A DNA stretch of 34,492 nt from Candidatus Poribacteria bacterium (GTDB taxonomy: Bacteria > Poribacteria > WGA-4E > WGA-3G), in assembly GCA_022824265.1 (NCBI GenBank), contig JAJEAG010000070.1, forward strand, positions 1 to 34,492, read 5' to 3'. This document shows, in pieces, positions 17,416 through 27,068 of the stretch. The notes below the pieces were generated by a model. It was given only the letters and a program-made list of their open reading frames with translations. It made no database searches and had not been told where the DNA came from. The first letter of the stretch is position 1, and each line of letters opens with the position of its first letter. The position numbers were made by a program, and so were the translations under genes.

Positions 17416-18186
17416 ATGTCTGAAATTCCATTTTATTATTTTCCAATTGCAATAGCAGTCATAATTATGTTTGCAACCAGTTTCCGAATTCTGAAAGAAT
17501 ACGAACGGGCTGTTATTTTCAGGTTAGGACGTTTCATAGGAACACGTGGTCCTGGACTCGTAATTATGATACCGTTCTGGATAGAAAGAATGCAAAGAGT
17601 TAGTCTACGGGTAATCGTTAACGATGTTACACCACAAGATGTGATTACAAAAGACAATGTCTCTGTCAGTGTAAATGCTGTTTTGACATTTCGGGTAGCA
17701 GAACCAGAAAAAGCAGTTATTGAGGTAGAAGAATTTGGCTTTGCTATTTCACAAATCGCACAAACTACACTACGTAGTGTACTCGGGCGCGCAGAACTTG
17801 ACGATTTGCTATCTGAACGAGAAAAACTCAATCAGGATTTAGAGGAAATCATTAAAAAGCAGTGCGAACCGTGGGGGATTGAAGTTCATGCAATGGAAAT
17901 TAAGCACGTTGACCTACCTGTAGAAATGCAGCGGGCAATGGCAAAACAAGCAGAGGCGGAACGTGAACGAAGAGCTAAAGTAGTTCATGCTGAAGGAGAA
18001 TTTGAATCGGCTGAAGTATTAACTGACGCAGCTAAAATCCTAAGTGAAACGCCAACTGCAGTACAACTTCGGTTTCTTCAAGCGTTGGTAGAGGTAAGTG
18101 CTGAGAAAAACTCCACAGTCATATTCCCGATTCCAATCGATCTTCTCAGTCCGTTTATTAACAAACAATCGGAAAAAACTGAGTAA
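17416..18186 (+). CDS. Slipin (SPFH/band 7, stomatin-like) membrane protein
   Basis: A 256-residue protein with one N-terminal membrane segment (about residues 6-22) and a band-7 domain starting [22 protein letters not shown]. The block [31 protein letters not shown] is typical of prokaryotic slipins. A charged coiled-coil ([18 protein letters not shown]) lies near 180-200. Slipins oligomerise on membranes and are often paired with an NfeD gene, absent here. ATG 17416 is chosen over GTG 17410 because AAAGGA (17401-17406) is 9 bases away. It sits 15 bases after the hydrolase and converges with the next gene. Confidence 0.93.
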   Translation: MSEIPFYYFPIAIAVIIMFATSFRILKEYERAVIFRLGRFIGTRGPGLVIMIPFWIERMQRVSLRVIVNDVTPQDVITKDNVSVSVNAVLTFRVAEPEKAVIEVEEFGFAISQIAQTTLRSVLGRAELDDLLSEREKLNQDLEEIIKKQCEPWGIEVHAMEIKHVDLPVEMQRAMAKQAEAERERRAKVVHAEGEFESAEVLTDAAKILSETPTAVQLRFLQALVEVSAEKNSTVIFPIPIDLLSPFINKQSEKTE

Positions 18187-18202
18187 TGTGACTTAAGTAG
18201 AA

Positions 18203-19258
18203 TTACCAATCCTCATCAAGGAATGGCGTACTGGGATAACTGTAGACATTTCCTTCAAAGTTACGTAACTGAATTTCATCGTCATCAAAAGCCACAATTG
18301 GATCTGGTATTAAAGCAATTTTTCCACCACCACCTGGTGCATCAATCACATAATGTGGTACACCAAGACCAGAAATATGTCCACGTAATGCTGCGACAAT
18401 GTTTAGTCCAGTTTCCACTGCAGTTCTAAAATGATCAGTTCCAACGACAAGATCCGCTTGATATATATAATACGGTTTAACACGAATTCGTAATAATCCC
18501 TTCATCAGTTCAACCATAACAGTTGGATCGTCATTTACACCTTTGAGTAAAACAGCTTGATTACCAAGAGGTATTCCTGCATCTGCTAACATTCCACAAG
18601 CTTTTTCTGTTTCAGGTGTTATCTCGCGAGGATGATTGAAGTGCGTATTAATATAAAATGGATGGTAACGTTTTAATATTTCACATAACTCTGGAGTAAT
18701 TCGTTGGGGTAATGTAACTGGAACGCGTGAACCAATACGGATGATTTCCAGATGCTCAATTGCCCGAAGACCACCTACAATCATCTCAATCTTTTTATCG
18801 GTCAACATTAATGGGTCACCACCAGAAATAATTACATCACGAATCTCTGGATGATCCTGAATATAGGCAAGTCCTCTTTCTATATTGCCTTCTGATATTG
18901 AATGCGGATCACCAACTTTCCGCTTACGAGTGCAAAAACGACAATAAATAGGACACATGTAATTAACATAGAAAAGTGCTCTGTCGGGATACCTATGGGT
19001 TACGTTTGGCACTTCACTGTCATCTTCTTCATGGAGCGGATCCTCTACACCAGTCCTGATTAACTCGCGAGGATCAGGAACTACCTGTTTCCAGATTGGA
19101 TCCCCAGGTTTCTCAATCAGACTTAAATAATATGGATTGATACGGATCGGAAATTCTTTGTGAATGCGCCGCATCTCTTCTATATCTACATTAAATACAG
19201 ACGCAAGTTTTTCTGGTGTATTGACAGTATCCCTAACAAGTTGCTTCCATTCTTCCAT
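18203..19258 (-). CDS. kamA: Lysine 2,3-aminomutase-family radical SAM enzyme
   Basis: A 351-residue radical SAM and PLP enzyme. The iron-sulfur Cys triad CPIYCRFC is at 102/106/109. DAPGGGGK supplies the PLP lysine Lys313. The acidic residues that bind the substrate lysine amino group in lysine 2,3-aminomutase are matched by Asp269 (QADLVVG) and Asp306. This favours L-lysine over glutamate as substrate and argues against EpmB, which lacks this arrangement. The product would be beta-lysine, used for the osmolyte N-acetyl-beta-lysine or in lysine fermentation. No acetyltransferase (ablB) or kam cluster is adjacent. AAGGGAA precedes the ATG. Confidence 0.88.
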   Translation of the reverse strand: MEEWKQLVRDTVNTPEKLASVFNVDIEEMRRIHKEFPIRINPYYLSLIEKPGDPIWKQVVPDPRELIRTGVEDPLHEEDDSEVPNVTHRYPDRALFYVNYMCPIYCRFCTRKRKVGDPHSISEGNIERGLAYIQDHPEIRDVIISGGDPLMLTDKKIEMIVGGLRAIEHLEIIRIGSRVPVTLPQRITPELCEILKRYHPFYINTHFNHPREITPETEKACGMLADAGIPLGNQAVLLKGVNDDPTVMVELMKGLLRIRVKPYYIYQADLVVGTDHFRTAVETGLNIVAALRGHISGLGVPHYVIDAPGGGGKIALIPDPIVAFDDDEIQLRNFEGNVYSYPSTPFLDEDW

Positions 19259-19295
19259 AAATTGGTTCCCTTAAATGTGTTTTCAGGTATTAAAA

Positions 19296-19832
19296 TCAGT
19301 TACGGATATCCTCGGAGTTGTGCGTAACCTCGTTCATAATGTCACCTTCACGAAGTTGATCTACCACATCTATACCCTCAACGACACGTCCAAATGTGGT
19401 GTAACTTCCGTTTAGATGAGCATATCCGCTTGTATCTTCGTTAAGACAAATGTAGAATTGACTTCCAGCAGAATCTGGGGAGGGTTTTCGTGCCATAGCA
19501 ATGACACCTTTTTCATGAGCAGGCATCTTCTCGCGTAACGTGGCGTTTTTAAATTCGCCTGGGATTGTCCATCCAGGTCCACCTGTTCCTGTACCATCTG
19601 GATCTCCACCTTGGATAACGAAATCTTTTACATATCTGTGGAATGATAGACCATCATAAAATCCAGACTCAACTAATTTTACAAAATTTGCTACGGTTTT
19701 TGGCGCACATTCTGGATAAAGTTCTATGATAATGTTTCCTTTATCTGTTTTAAGCGTTACAATTGACAACTGATTATTTGTACTTGAAATGGCTGCGTTT
19801 AATAACGAATAAAATAAACTTAATTGCATCAT
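19296..19832 (-). CDS. Cyclophilin-type peptidyl-prolyl isomerase
   Basis: A 178-residue protein with the complete cyclophilin core: TDKGNIIIELYPECAPKTVANF, the FHRYVKDFVIQGGDP block with catalytic Arg, GSQFYI, and FGRVVEGIDVVDQL. About 25 extra residues precede the domain. They are mildly hydrophobic but lack the positive start of a clear signal peptide. The start is uncertain: GAGGT directly abuts the first ATG (19832), and the next in-frame ATG (19829) has only 3 bases of spacing. It lies 37 bases upstream of the aminomutase gene on the same strand, so both are probably cotranscribed. Confidence 0.9.
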   Translation of the reverse strand: MMQLSLFYSLLNAAISSTNNQLSIVTLKTDKGNIIIELYPECAPKTVANFVKLVESGFYDGLSFHRYVKDFVIQGGDPDGTGTGGPGWTIPGEFKNATLREKMPAHEKGVIAMARKPSPDSAGSQFYICLNEDTSGYAHLNGSYTTFGRVVEGIDVVDQLREGDIMNEVTHNSEDIRN

Positions 19833-20030
19833 ACCTCACTAAAATTCTATTATTGTAACATTTAAAAAAACAAAAATTGCTGTAGATATAAATATTAAAT
19901 TGATAGAAACAAAGACATTAAACTGGAAAATTTACTTGAGTACATCCATATCCACTTGAAACATGATACATATATTTCTACCTGAAGTCAAGTGAAATAT
20001 CCTCAGTTCAGGGTTATTTATTCAGTAGTC

Positions 20031-20060
20031 TTGACATTGTATGGTTTAATATGTTACTCT
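20031..20060 (+). promoter_or_regulatory. Promoter of disA
   Basis: TTGACA at 20031-20036, an 18-base spacer and TACTCT at 20055-20060. It lies inside the long form of the disA frame, which supports the later GTG start. Between 19833 and 20030 I see only AT-rich DNA. Confidence 0.45.
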
Positions 20061-20084
20061 AATATTAAGAATGAGGTGAATGTC

Positions 20085-21191
20085 GTGCTGAAAATTCCTA
20101 CCGAAAATCAGAAGGAACGAGAACTCGTTTCTACATTAAAACTGCTGTCACCAGGGACATATCTACGTGAAGGTATTGACTTAATTATCCAGTCCAATAC
20201 GGGTGGTTTAATAGTTGTTGGTGATACTCCAGAAATATTGAATTTGACTGAGGGTGGTTTTAGGATAAATTGTCCTTACACACCTACGCGTCTCTCTGAA
20301 TTAGCAAAAATGGATGGGGCTATCATTCTTTCATCAGACCTGAAAAGAATCGTCCGTGCAAATGTGACTCTACAGTTAAACACATCTATATTTTCTAATG
20401 AAACTGGATTACGACATCGCGCAGCAGAAAAATTTTCAAAGGATACAGGTCACATTGTACTTGCAGTGTCAAGAAGACGTAACACATTGACACTTTACTC
20501 AGCAGAACAACACTATCTCTTCCGTGAACGACCAATTCTGATATCAGGGGCAAACCAAACTATGCTCGCGTTGACACAATACGCAAAATATATGCAAAAT
20601 GCAATTGCCTCTCTAAACTGGGCAGAGTTAAGTGGAACAACTACACTTACAAACATAATTAATACTATCCAAGTGTGTGAAAGAGTACGTCGGACAGAAT
20701 ATGAACTAAATAGATACAGAATTGAATTAGGAACAGAAGCACAATCACTTCAACTCACTCCTCCTGATTTATCAGTAGAAATTGAAAGTGCATTACTCAT
20801 CATTAAGGACTATTATAGGGACGAAGAATTACATGAAAATCAAGTCTTTGAAGAAATATTTGAACTAAATGCGGATGACCTATCAGAGGAGAGCAATATC
20901 AGTACTGCCCTTGGATACCCATCTAATATTAACAATTTTGATGAAATATTAGTTCCACGTGGATATAGGATGTTAAGCCAAATTCCACGTATCCCAATGG
21001 ATATTGTTGAAAATATAGTTGAAAGATTGAAAACATTAGACGTAATTATAACTTCCTCCATTGAAACATTAAAAGAGATTAAAGATGTAGGAAAAACACG
21101 AGCAACAGTAATTAAGGAAGCATTGGTTCAAATGAAAACGGGAACAACACAACCTCAAGTTTTTGCACTTCCGATATATGATTGGGAATAA
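20085..21191 (+). CDS. disA: DNA integrity scanning diadenylate cyclase
   Basis: A 368-residue DisA. The cyclase domain carries DGA at 77-79 and TGLRHR at 107-112, the two signature motifs for making cyclic di-AMP from ATP, and SRRRNTLTLY follows. The linker domain spans about 150-300. A helix-hairpin-helix ends the protein (IETLKEIKDVGKTRATVIKEAL), as in DisA that scans branched DNA. GTG 20085, with GAGGTG five bases before it, fits the family N-terminus. An upstream in-frame GTG at 19992 would add a hydrophobic stretch that is really promoter DNA. No phosphodiesterase gene is adjacent. Confidence 0.9.
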   Translation: MLKIPTENQKERELVSTLKLLSPGTYLREGIDLIIQSNTGGLIVVGDTPEILNLTEGGFRINCPYTPTRLSELAKMDGAIILSSDLKRIVRANVTLQLNTSIFSNETGLRHRAAEKFSKDTGHIVLAVSRRRNTLTLYSAEQHYLFRERPILISGANQTMLALTQYAKYMQNAIASLNWAELSGTTTLTNIINTIQVCERVRRTEYELNRYRIELGTEAQSLQLTPPDLSVEIESALLIIKDYYRDEELHENQVFEEIFELNADDLSEESNISTALGYPSNINNFDEILVPRGYRMLSQIPRIPMDIVENIVERLKTLDVIITSSIETLKEIKDVGKTRATVIKEALVQMKTGTTQPQVFALPIYDWE

Positions 21192-21241
21192 ATGCTAATC
21201 TTCAACAATAATTAAACACAAATGTGATAAGGAGTCTTGTA

Positions 21242-22585
21242 ATGATACGATTCGGTGTTTTAATCAATTGGATAAATAACGTAAAGCGAGATAAGGTATA
21301 CCATTCTATCTTTGTATATAGTATCTTTCTTAGTGTCATGTTTCTTGCTGCCTGCAGCGGAAAACTGGGTTCAATTCAACAAGGTGATGTTGATACACAT
21401 ATTCAACAAGCAGAACAAGCAATAGGATTAGCTCATGATGCAAATGCACCTTCACTTGCATTTAAGGAATTCGAACAAGCCGAAACCTATCTTGAGATGG
21501 CAAGAGAAGCACTCGCAAACAATAATGGATTAGATGCCATTACTTATGCAAATAAAGCTATATCACATGCAATAATTGCACAACGAATAGCAATTCAAAA
21601 CTCAGTCAGTGCTGGATATAATACTACAATTTTTGAAAAAGATGCACTCATAACTGAACTCCGTAAAAGCATGAAAGCACAAGAACAAAAGATGAGTGAC
21701 TTAGAAACAAATATTAATGAGTTTGTTGAAACTGAAAAGCAACTACAAACCAATATACGCATCCTTGAGAATAAGAACCAAGAACTTACCGATGATAGAA
21801 GAACTCATCAGGAAAAAGTTGCAGAACTGAATGCAACTTTAAAGTCTATTCAAGCGAGAATTGACAAATCTGAAGCAGATGTCAAAAGTTATGGCATGCA
21901 AGTAAAAAACCTATCACGTAAACTTGAAGTTGCTGATACTATTGCTAATTCTGCAAATAAGCAAAAACGGGCTGCCATCGCTGAAAGTGAATTATTGAAG
22001 AAACAGATACGTGAGCAGGCAAAGATTTATACAGATAAACTTGCAGAAGCTGCAAAAAAGAGTGTTGTCACTGAACACGCTGAATATTTACGTAAAGCCA
22101 AAGCGGAAGCACGGGCTTATGAGAAACAACTGCATAGTAATGAACCAAAACGAACAGGAAGAACATCTCTTTCAACACAGCAAATTAATGCTGGAAAAGC
22201 AGTATTAAGTAATTGGGAAAATGCATGGAATAGCAAGAATCTTAATGCTCATTTGGAACATTACATACCAAATATTACTGCAACAAAAATAGTAACTCGT
22301 GAGAGTAAAGAGAATCAAAGCAATATCGATCGAAGTGAAATTGAATCTTCACTAAGAGAGATGAATACGCAATCTTGGAACAAATTTCAATCAAGTTTTG
22401 AGGTAGAACAAGAAAGTGTCATCGGATTATTAAAATATAGACGTTTAGTTTCCCCCGCACAGACGGAAGATGACACTGAATTATACGATATGTGGTTCCG
22501 TGAAATATGGGCACATCAGGTTCAAGGTAAATGGAAAATATATCGCGAAATTTGGCAAGTCTATGAAAATGTCCCAAAATTTTAA
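21242..22585 (+). CDS. Lipoprotein with coiled coil and Cds6/SnoaL-like C-terminal domain
   Basis: A 447-residue predicted lipoprotein. A hydrophobic segment at about 22-36 ends in the lipobox LAAC with Cys38. Next comes a DUF4398-like helical stretch (IQQAEQAIGLAHDANAPSLAFKEFEQAETYLEMAREAL), then a long coiled coil (about 130-300). The C-terminal 130 residues resemble the NTF2-like domain of Cds6/SnoaL proteins (VLSNWENAWNSKNLNAHLEHY to VYENVPKF). ATG 21242 is used because AAGGAG lies 7 bases upstream; an in-frame GTG at 21224 overlaps that site. It follows disA by 50 bases and precedes a gene with the same C-terminal domain by 11 bases. Confidence 0.8.
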   Translation: MIRFGVLINWINNVKRDKVYHSIFVYSIFLSVMFLAACSGKLGSIQQGDVDTHIQQAEQAIGLAHDANAPSLAFKEFEQAETYLEMAREALANNNGLDAITYANKAISHAIIAQRIAIQNSVSAGYNTTIFEKDALITELRKSMKAQEQKMSDLETNINEFVETEKQLQTNIRILENKNQELTDDRRTHQEKVAELNATLKSIQARIDKSEADVKSYGMQVKNLSRKLEVADTIANSANKQKRAAIAESELLKKQIREQAKIYTDKLAEAAKKSVVTEHAEYLRKAKAEARAYEKQLHSNEPKRTGRTSLSTQQINAGKAVLSNWENAWNSKNLNAHLEHYIPNITATKIVTRESKENQSNIDRSEIESSLREMNTQSWNKFQSSFEVEQESVIGLLKYRRLVSPAQTEDDTELYDMWFREIWAHQVQGKWKIYREIWQVYENVPKF

Positions 22586-22596
22586 GGAGTAAGTAG

Positions 22597-23997
22597 ATGA
22601 ACGACTTTCAAAACACTACAAAAACCACACTATCAACAATTATAAAGTGGGGGACAATCCCATTAATACTTGTCACCTTAGTGGTAATTGGTATCTTACT
22701 TACCAGTTCAAGTGAAACATCTTCCGGTTTTTTAACTAAATGGAAAAATGCAATGGAATCAGGAAGTATTGAAGCTTACGATACTTTATGGGATAATAAT
22801 GCTCGCGGTCAACTTAATTCAGGATATCAACACACCTCTGAACTTTTTGCTGAAAGATTTGTGATAGAAGTTAATATATCTAACGCTGTTGATAGAACAC
22901 GAAAAGTTGCTCAATACCCAAATTATTTGCAGATTGAAGAAATACCAATACTTGTACATGCAATCGGAGAACCAATTCTTCAGTCGAGAACGTTAACGAT
23001 TGCAAAAAAAGGGTTTTTTCGTAAACATTGGAAACTTGTCAGAGATGAGGTAATTAGTGAAGAAATTGGATCCGATTTGACTGCGTTTGAGGCAACCAGA
23101 TCAGCTGGAAAAACACCTCAAAACAATAGTCCTGTTGCACCTTTAGTAATGGAATGGAAAGAAGCACTTGAATCACAGAACAACAAAAAATATACCTCAC
23201 TCTGGGATAAATCCGCACGTAAGAAACGACAGAATAATTATCAACTTGCTCTTGCGCAATTGTCAGAAACATCAAAAGTTGACTTAAGTCTTGCTACCTA
23301 TTCTCCAATTGCAAATTCAAAAACAAAACATGTGGTAGAAAACATTAGTGTAACTACATATAATGCTGGAACTCCTATTGCACCTCATACACGAAGATTA
23401 TCCGTTGAAAAAAAAGGATTTTTTATCCGACGTTGGAAATTAATCAATGATGAAGTAGTAGGAGATTATCTTTCTGAGCAACCTATACCACAACAGCAAC
23501 AACCAGAGATGGATTCTATACAGGAAGAAACCGAATCTGGAATCTATAACGGTGACGCACCGATTGACACACAACTCAAGGTAGGTCAAGTTCTTGGAAA
23601 ATGGCAGAAAGCATGGGAAGACAAAGACATTGATACTTACATGTCAATCTACTCAGATAGAGCATTAATAACCCGCGTCTCCGTTCGAAATGGTAAGGAA
23701 ATCCCATCTTATCTCACAAAAAATCAACTACGTGAAAAAATGAAAAGACTAAACGTGCATTACTCTGATATTCAGGTCAAGATATCCAATCTGGTTGTAA
23801 ATGGAGACAGAGCAGTCGCTGACCTTGAATTCCTACAAGAATTCAAGGGAACACCCGCATCAGGTTCACGACCAGCATATTCTGATTTAGGACTTAAACA
23901 ATTGGATTTAATGATTGATCCTTCTGATGGATATTGGAAGATTTACGGTGAGACATGGAGTCGTTACGAAGAGGTACCAAAGTTTCCTAAAAACTAA
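22597..23997 (+). CDS. Membrane-anchored protein with three NTF2/Cds6-like repeats
   Basis: A 466-residue protein with one N-terminal membrane segment (about 18-36), the rest probably outside the cytoplasm. Three tandem domains of about 110-130 residues follow, each opening with a pattern like xxWKxAxExxxxxxYxxLWD. The first two share KKGFF(R/I)(K/R)xWKL(V/I)xDEV near residues 132-149 and 274-291. The third ends SRYEEVPKFPKN, almost the same as the end of the preceding lipoprotein. A Gln/Pro-rich linker separates domains two and three. Function is unknown. The two proteins are probably cotranscribed and may form one envelope complex. Confidence 0.78.
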   Translation: MNDFQNTTKTTLSTIIKWGTIPLILVTLVVIGILLTSSSETSSGFLTKWKNAMESGSIEAYDTLWDNNARGQLNSGYQHTSELFAERFVIEVNISNAVDRTRKVAQYPNYLQIEEIPILVHAIGEPILQSRTLTIAKKGFFRKHWKLVRDEVISEEIGSDLTAFEATRSAGKTPQNNSPVAPLVMEWKEALESQNNKKYTSLWDKSARKKRQNNYQLALAQLSETSKVDLSLATYSPIANSKTKHVVENISVTTYNAGTPIAPHTRRLSVEKKGFFIRRWKLINDEVVGDYLSEQPIPQQQQPEMDSIQEETESGIYNGDAPIDTQLKVGQVLGKWQKAWEDKDIDTYMSIYSDRALITRVSVRNGKEIPSYLTKNQLREKMKRLNVHYSDIQVKISNLVVNGDRAVADLEFLQEFKGTPASGSRPAYSDLGLKQLDLMIDPSDGYWKIYGETWSRYEEVPKFPKN

Positions 23998-24076
23998 CCT
24001 GGGTTATATACAATTATCCAGCTGGAACACTCAAAATAGTTACCATCATTCTCATTGATAGTAATATCTACACAAG

Positions 24077-24490
24077 ATGCCAACTGAGTTTAGAACTAAA
24101 CGTAAAATTGAGTTCTCTGATACTGACATGGCAGGAATCGTCCATTTTTCAAGGTTTTTTATCTTTATGGAAACCGCTGAACACGAATTCCTACGGAGTT
24201 TAGGAACGAGTGTAGCAACAGAATGGGATGGAAACAAAATCGGTTGGCCTCGACTTACAGCATCATGTGAGTATCTAAGTCCGTTGAGATTTGAAGATGA
24301 AGTGGACATCCGTCTTTGTGTAACCAACAAAGGAACAAAATCTCTTACATATCAATTCTACTTTACGCTTGATGGTAAGGATATCGCACGCGGACAACTT
24401 ACCACTGTTTGCTGCATTACTAATTCAGACGAAAAGTTACAAGCAATTCCAATCCCTGAGTTCATCTCCTCTCAAATCTCTATAACCTAA
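24077..24490 (+). CDS. Hotdog-fold acyl-CoA thioesterase (YbgC/4HBT-like)
   Basis: A 137-residue single hotdog domain. IEFSDTDMAGIVHF near the N-terminus contains Asp17, which aligns in position with the catalytic Asp of 4-hydroxybenzoyl-CoA thioesterase, followed by the helix FSRFFIFMETAEHEFLR. It should hydrolyse a short- or medium-chain or aromatic acyl-CoA; the natural substrate is not predictable. No tol-pal genes are near, unlike classical ybgC. The ribosome binding site is poor. An imperfect hairpin (24039-24065) lies just upstream. Confidence 0.88.
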   Translation: MPTEFRTKRKIEFSDTDMAGIVHFSRFFIFMETAEHEFLRSLGTSVATEWDGNKIGWPRLTASCEYLSPLRFEDEVDIRLCVTNKGTKSLTYQFYFTLDGKDIARGQLTTVCCITNSDEKLQAIPIPEFISSQISIT

Positions 24491-24527
24491 TATATCAGTC
24501 CAATATACTTACATATTTGAGGAAGTA

Positions 24528-24935
24528 ATGAAAAATATACTCAACATTACTGATGCAGAAATTGTTCGAATTGAAGGCGAAGCACCGAGAACGTTGTATA
24601 CACTTATTCAACCAAATATACAGAATACAGAACGTTTTTCAATGGGGTTAGAAGAAATTGATCCCAATAGTGAAATACCAATGCATTCACATAGTGAGGA
24701 AGAAGAGATAATTTTTGTGTTCGCAGGAAAAGGAAAAGCGTATGTTGGTGGCGAAGAGTCAGAAGTGAAAAAAGGAACAGTAATCTATATACCACCAAAT
24801 GTGGATCATCGATTTGTCAACACAAGTGACGTGCCTCTATGGATTACTTGGACGCTTTCACCACCCGGTTTTGAAAAAAAGATTCGTAAAATAGCTGATG
24901 GTACTGCAGGGATGGAAATATATAGCGAATCATAA
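24528..24935 (+). CDS. Single-domain cupin protein
   Basis: A 135-residue double-stranded beta-helix protein. The two cupin motifs are visible: His53, His55 and Glu59 or Glu60 in MHSHSEEEE, and His94 in PPNVDHRFVNT. It should bind one divalent metal. Such small cupins are isomerases, dioxygenases or sugar-binding proteins, and the reaction cannot be assigned. GAGGAAG lies 5 bases before the ATG. It follows the thioesterase by 37 bases and converges with the EF-G gene, 9 bases away. Confidence 0.88.
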   Translation: MKNILNITDAEIVRIEGEAPRTLYTLIQPNIQNTERFSMGLEEIDPNSEIPMHSHSEEEEIIFVFAGKGKAYVGGEESEVKKGTVIYIPPNVDHRFVNTSDVPLWITWTLSPPGFEKKIRKIADGTAGMEIYSES

Positions 24936-24944
24936 TCAAGACTT

Positions 24945-27041
24945 TCAAGAACTACTTACAGATGATGGTGCAACGTCATAATGTGAAAATTCCAATGTAA
25001 AAGCACCACGTCCTTGTGTCATAGAACGTAGTTGCGTTGTGTATTGAAAGGTCTCTGCTAAAGGTATAATGGCATTAATAATGTTAGTCATATCTTGAGA
25101 ATCTGTCTCGTTGATTTGAGCACGACGCGCATTCAAGTCTCCGATTACTTTTCCTACATGTTCATCTGGAACTGTAATATGTATGTTCATAATCGGTTCA
25201 AGCAATAATGGCTTTGCATTCCTTACTGCTTTCTCAAATGCAACTACAGCTGCCGCCTCATACGCAGTCTCTGATGAATCGGTTGGATGCGTTGAACCAC
25301 CTGTGACAGTAACCTTTATATCCTGTAACGCATACCCCATAAGAGTACCACTGCCCATTGCCCCTTCAAGGGCAGTCTCAATTGATGGTATAAATTGTCG
25401 CGGTATTTTAGTCTCATCAGATCTATCCTCAAATTCAAAACCCTTATCTCTTTCTAAAGGTTCAACACGAAGCACAACATCTCCGTAAATACCCTCCTCG
25501 TCTGTTTTATGGATATGTGTTCCGCGTCCTTCTGCAGTTGTGCTAATTGTCTCACGATATGCTACCTGTAACTGATGGACACGCGCATTCACACCAAACT
25601 CACGAATCATTCTGTCTGTGAGTATTTCTAAGTGAAGTTCCCCCATACCAGAGATAATCCGTTGTCCAGTTTCTTTATCAATATCAACAGTAAATGTCGG
25701 ATCTTCATCCATAAGTTTTTCCAGCGTTTCTTCCAACGCATCTGTGTCACTTGCACGTTCAGGTTCAATCGCAACGGAGATTACTGGCGGTGGAAATTCA
25801 ATTGACTCAAGCAACAATGGATGTTGTATATCGCTCAAAGTATGTCCAGTTTTGGTCGTACGCATCCCGACGAGTGCCACGATATCACCGGCATAAGCAG
25901 CATCACAACTTGCTTCTTTATTCGCATGCATCTGTAATATTCTATTCACACGTTCACGTTTTTCTGTTGCTACATTATAGACTACTTCTCCACGTTTAAG
26001 CGTGCCAGAATAGACCCTGCAATAAACCAGTTTATCCACAGTGTCATGACTTGCTACTTTAAAGGCTAAGGCAGAAAACGGTTCAGTGTCATCCGCATGT
26101 CGTACAACAGATTCAGATGCTTCGGATTTTGACCTTTTGGAGGATTTGCCTTTTGCAGGTATAGATATTTCACCTTCTATCGGTGGAACATCAACAGGAG
26201 ACGGGAGGAAATCAATTACAGCATTCAGTAAAGGTTGCACGCCTTGATTCTTTAATGAACTACCGCATAATACAGGAATAAAACTACCTTTTAATGTTGC
26301 TCCTCTAATACCTGTCACTAACTCCTCAACTGAAATATCATTTCCTTCAAGATATTTTTCAAGAAGGTCATCATCTTCAGATGCAACATTCTCCAATAGT
26401 GATTCACGTGCAGAATTTGCTTTATCTTCCATTTCAGGAGGAATTTCTGCTTCTTCAAATGTCTTACCTTGATCAGATTCATTCCAATAGAGTGCTTTCA
26501 TACCCATCAGATCAACAATTCCACAAAAATCTCGCCCTTCACCAATTGGTAATTGCAAAGGCACAGGATTTGTGTCAAATCTATCTGTCATCATCTCAAG
26601 TACACGACCAAAATTTGCTCCGACACGATCCATCTTATTTACGAAAGCAATCCGTGGAATCTGATACCGTTCTGCTTGATTCCATACCGTTTCAGATTGT
26701 GGTTCAACACCACCAACTGCACAAAATAGTGCAATCACACCGTCCAATACACGTAGTGAACGTTCAACTTCAACGGTAAAATCAACATGTCCGGGCGTAT
26801 CAATCAGATGAAATGCATGGTCTCGCCAGAAACAGGTAGTAGCGGCTGCAGTTATCGTTACGCCACGTTCACGTTCCTGAACCATCCAATCCATTTCTGC
26901 TGTTCCATCATCTACCGTTCCAATTTTATGTTTCTTTCCTGTATAAAATAGGATTCGTTCGGTTGTGGTTGTTTTGCCTGCGTCAATGTGTGCTGCTATG
27001 CCAATATTACGCACCTTTTCAATCGGGTATTCGCGTGCCAT
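24945..27041 (-). CDS. fusA: Translation elongation factor G (stand-alone copy)
   Basis: A 698-residue EF-G with all GTPase motifs: AHIDAGKT at 17-24, the RGVTI switch I region near 59-63, DTPGH at 81-85 and NKMD at 135-138. Domains II to V follow to the end. It drives ribosome translocation or, in some paralogues, ribosome recycling. Residues about 291-314, between the GTPase domain and domain II, hold an extra Lys/Ser-rich stretch ([14 protein letters not shown]) not typical of housekeeping EF-G. It has no rpsL, rpsG or tuf neighbours; instead it follows a dehydrogenase gene by 27 bases, so it may be a second EF-G. AAGGAAA precedes the ATG. Confidence 0.95.
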   Translation of the reverse strand: MAREYPIEKVRNIGIAAHIDAGKTTTTERILFYTGKKHKIGTVDDGTAEMDWMVQERERGVTITAAATTCFWRDHAFHLIDTPGHVDFTVEVERSLRVLDGVIALFCAVGGVEPQSETVWNQAERYQIPRIAFVNKMDRVGANFGRVLEMMTDRFDTNPVPLQLPIGEGRDFCGIVDLMGMKALYWNESDQGKTFEEAEIPPEMEDKANSARESLLENVASEDDDLLEKYLEGNDISVEELVTGIRGATLKGSFIPVLCGSSLKNQGVQPLLNAVIDFLPSPVDVPPIEGEISIPAKGKSSKRSKSEASESVVRHADDTEPFSALAFKVASHDTVDKLVYCRVYSGTLKRGEVVYNVATEKRERVNRILQMHANKEASCDAAYAGDIVALVGMRTTKTGHTLSDIQHPLLLESIEFPPPVISVAIEPERASDTDALEETLEKLMDEDPTFTVDIDKETGQRIISGMGELHLEILTDRMIREFGVNARVHQLQVAYRETISTTAEGRGTHIHKTDEEGIYGDVVLRVEPLERDKGFEFEDRSDETKIPRQFIPSIETALEGAMGSGTLMGYALQDIKVTVTGGSTHPTDSSETAYEAAAVVAFEKAVRNAKPLLLEPIMNIHITVPDEHVGKVIGDLNARRAQINETDSQDMTNIINAIIPLAETFQYTTQLRSMTQGRGAFTLEFSHYDVAPSSVSSS

Positions 27042-27068
27042 CTGTTTCCTTAAATTATCTGTGAGAAT

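Noticed and set aside
18203-19258. EpmB (EF-P lysylation enzyme) as an alternative name for the aminomutase
   Set aside because: The length is similar, but the QADLVVG segment and the DAPGGGGK context carry the lysine-binding aspartates of lysine 2,3-aminomutase.
19992-20084. Upstream extension of disA with a hydrophobic N-terminus
   Set aside because: The extension is not part of the DisA family and contains a TTGACA promoter. GTG 20085 has a well-placed GAGGTG.
24039-24065. Imperfect hairpin before the thioesterase gene as a riboswitch or terminator
   Set aside because: Nine of ten pairs with a 7-base loop but no T-tract or known motif; too weak to call.
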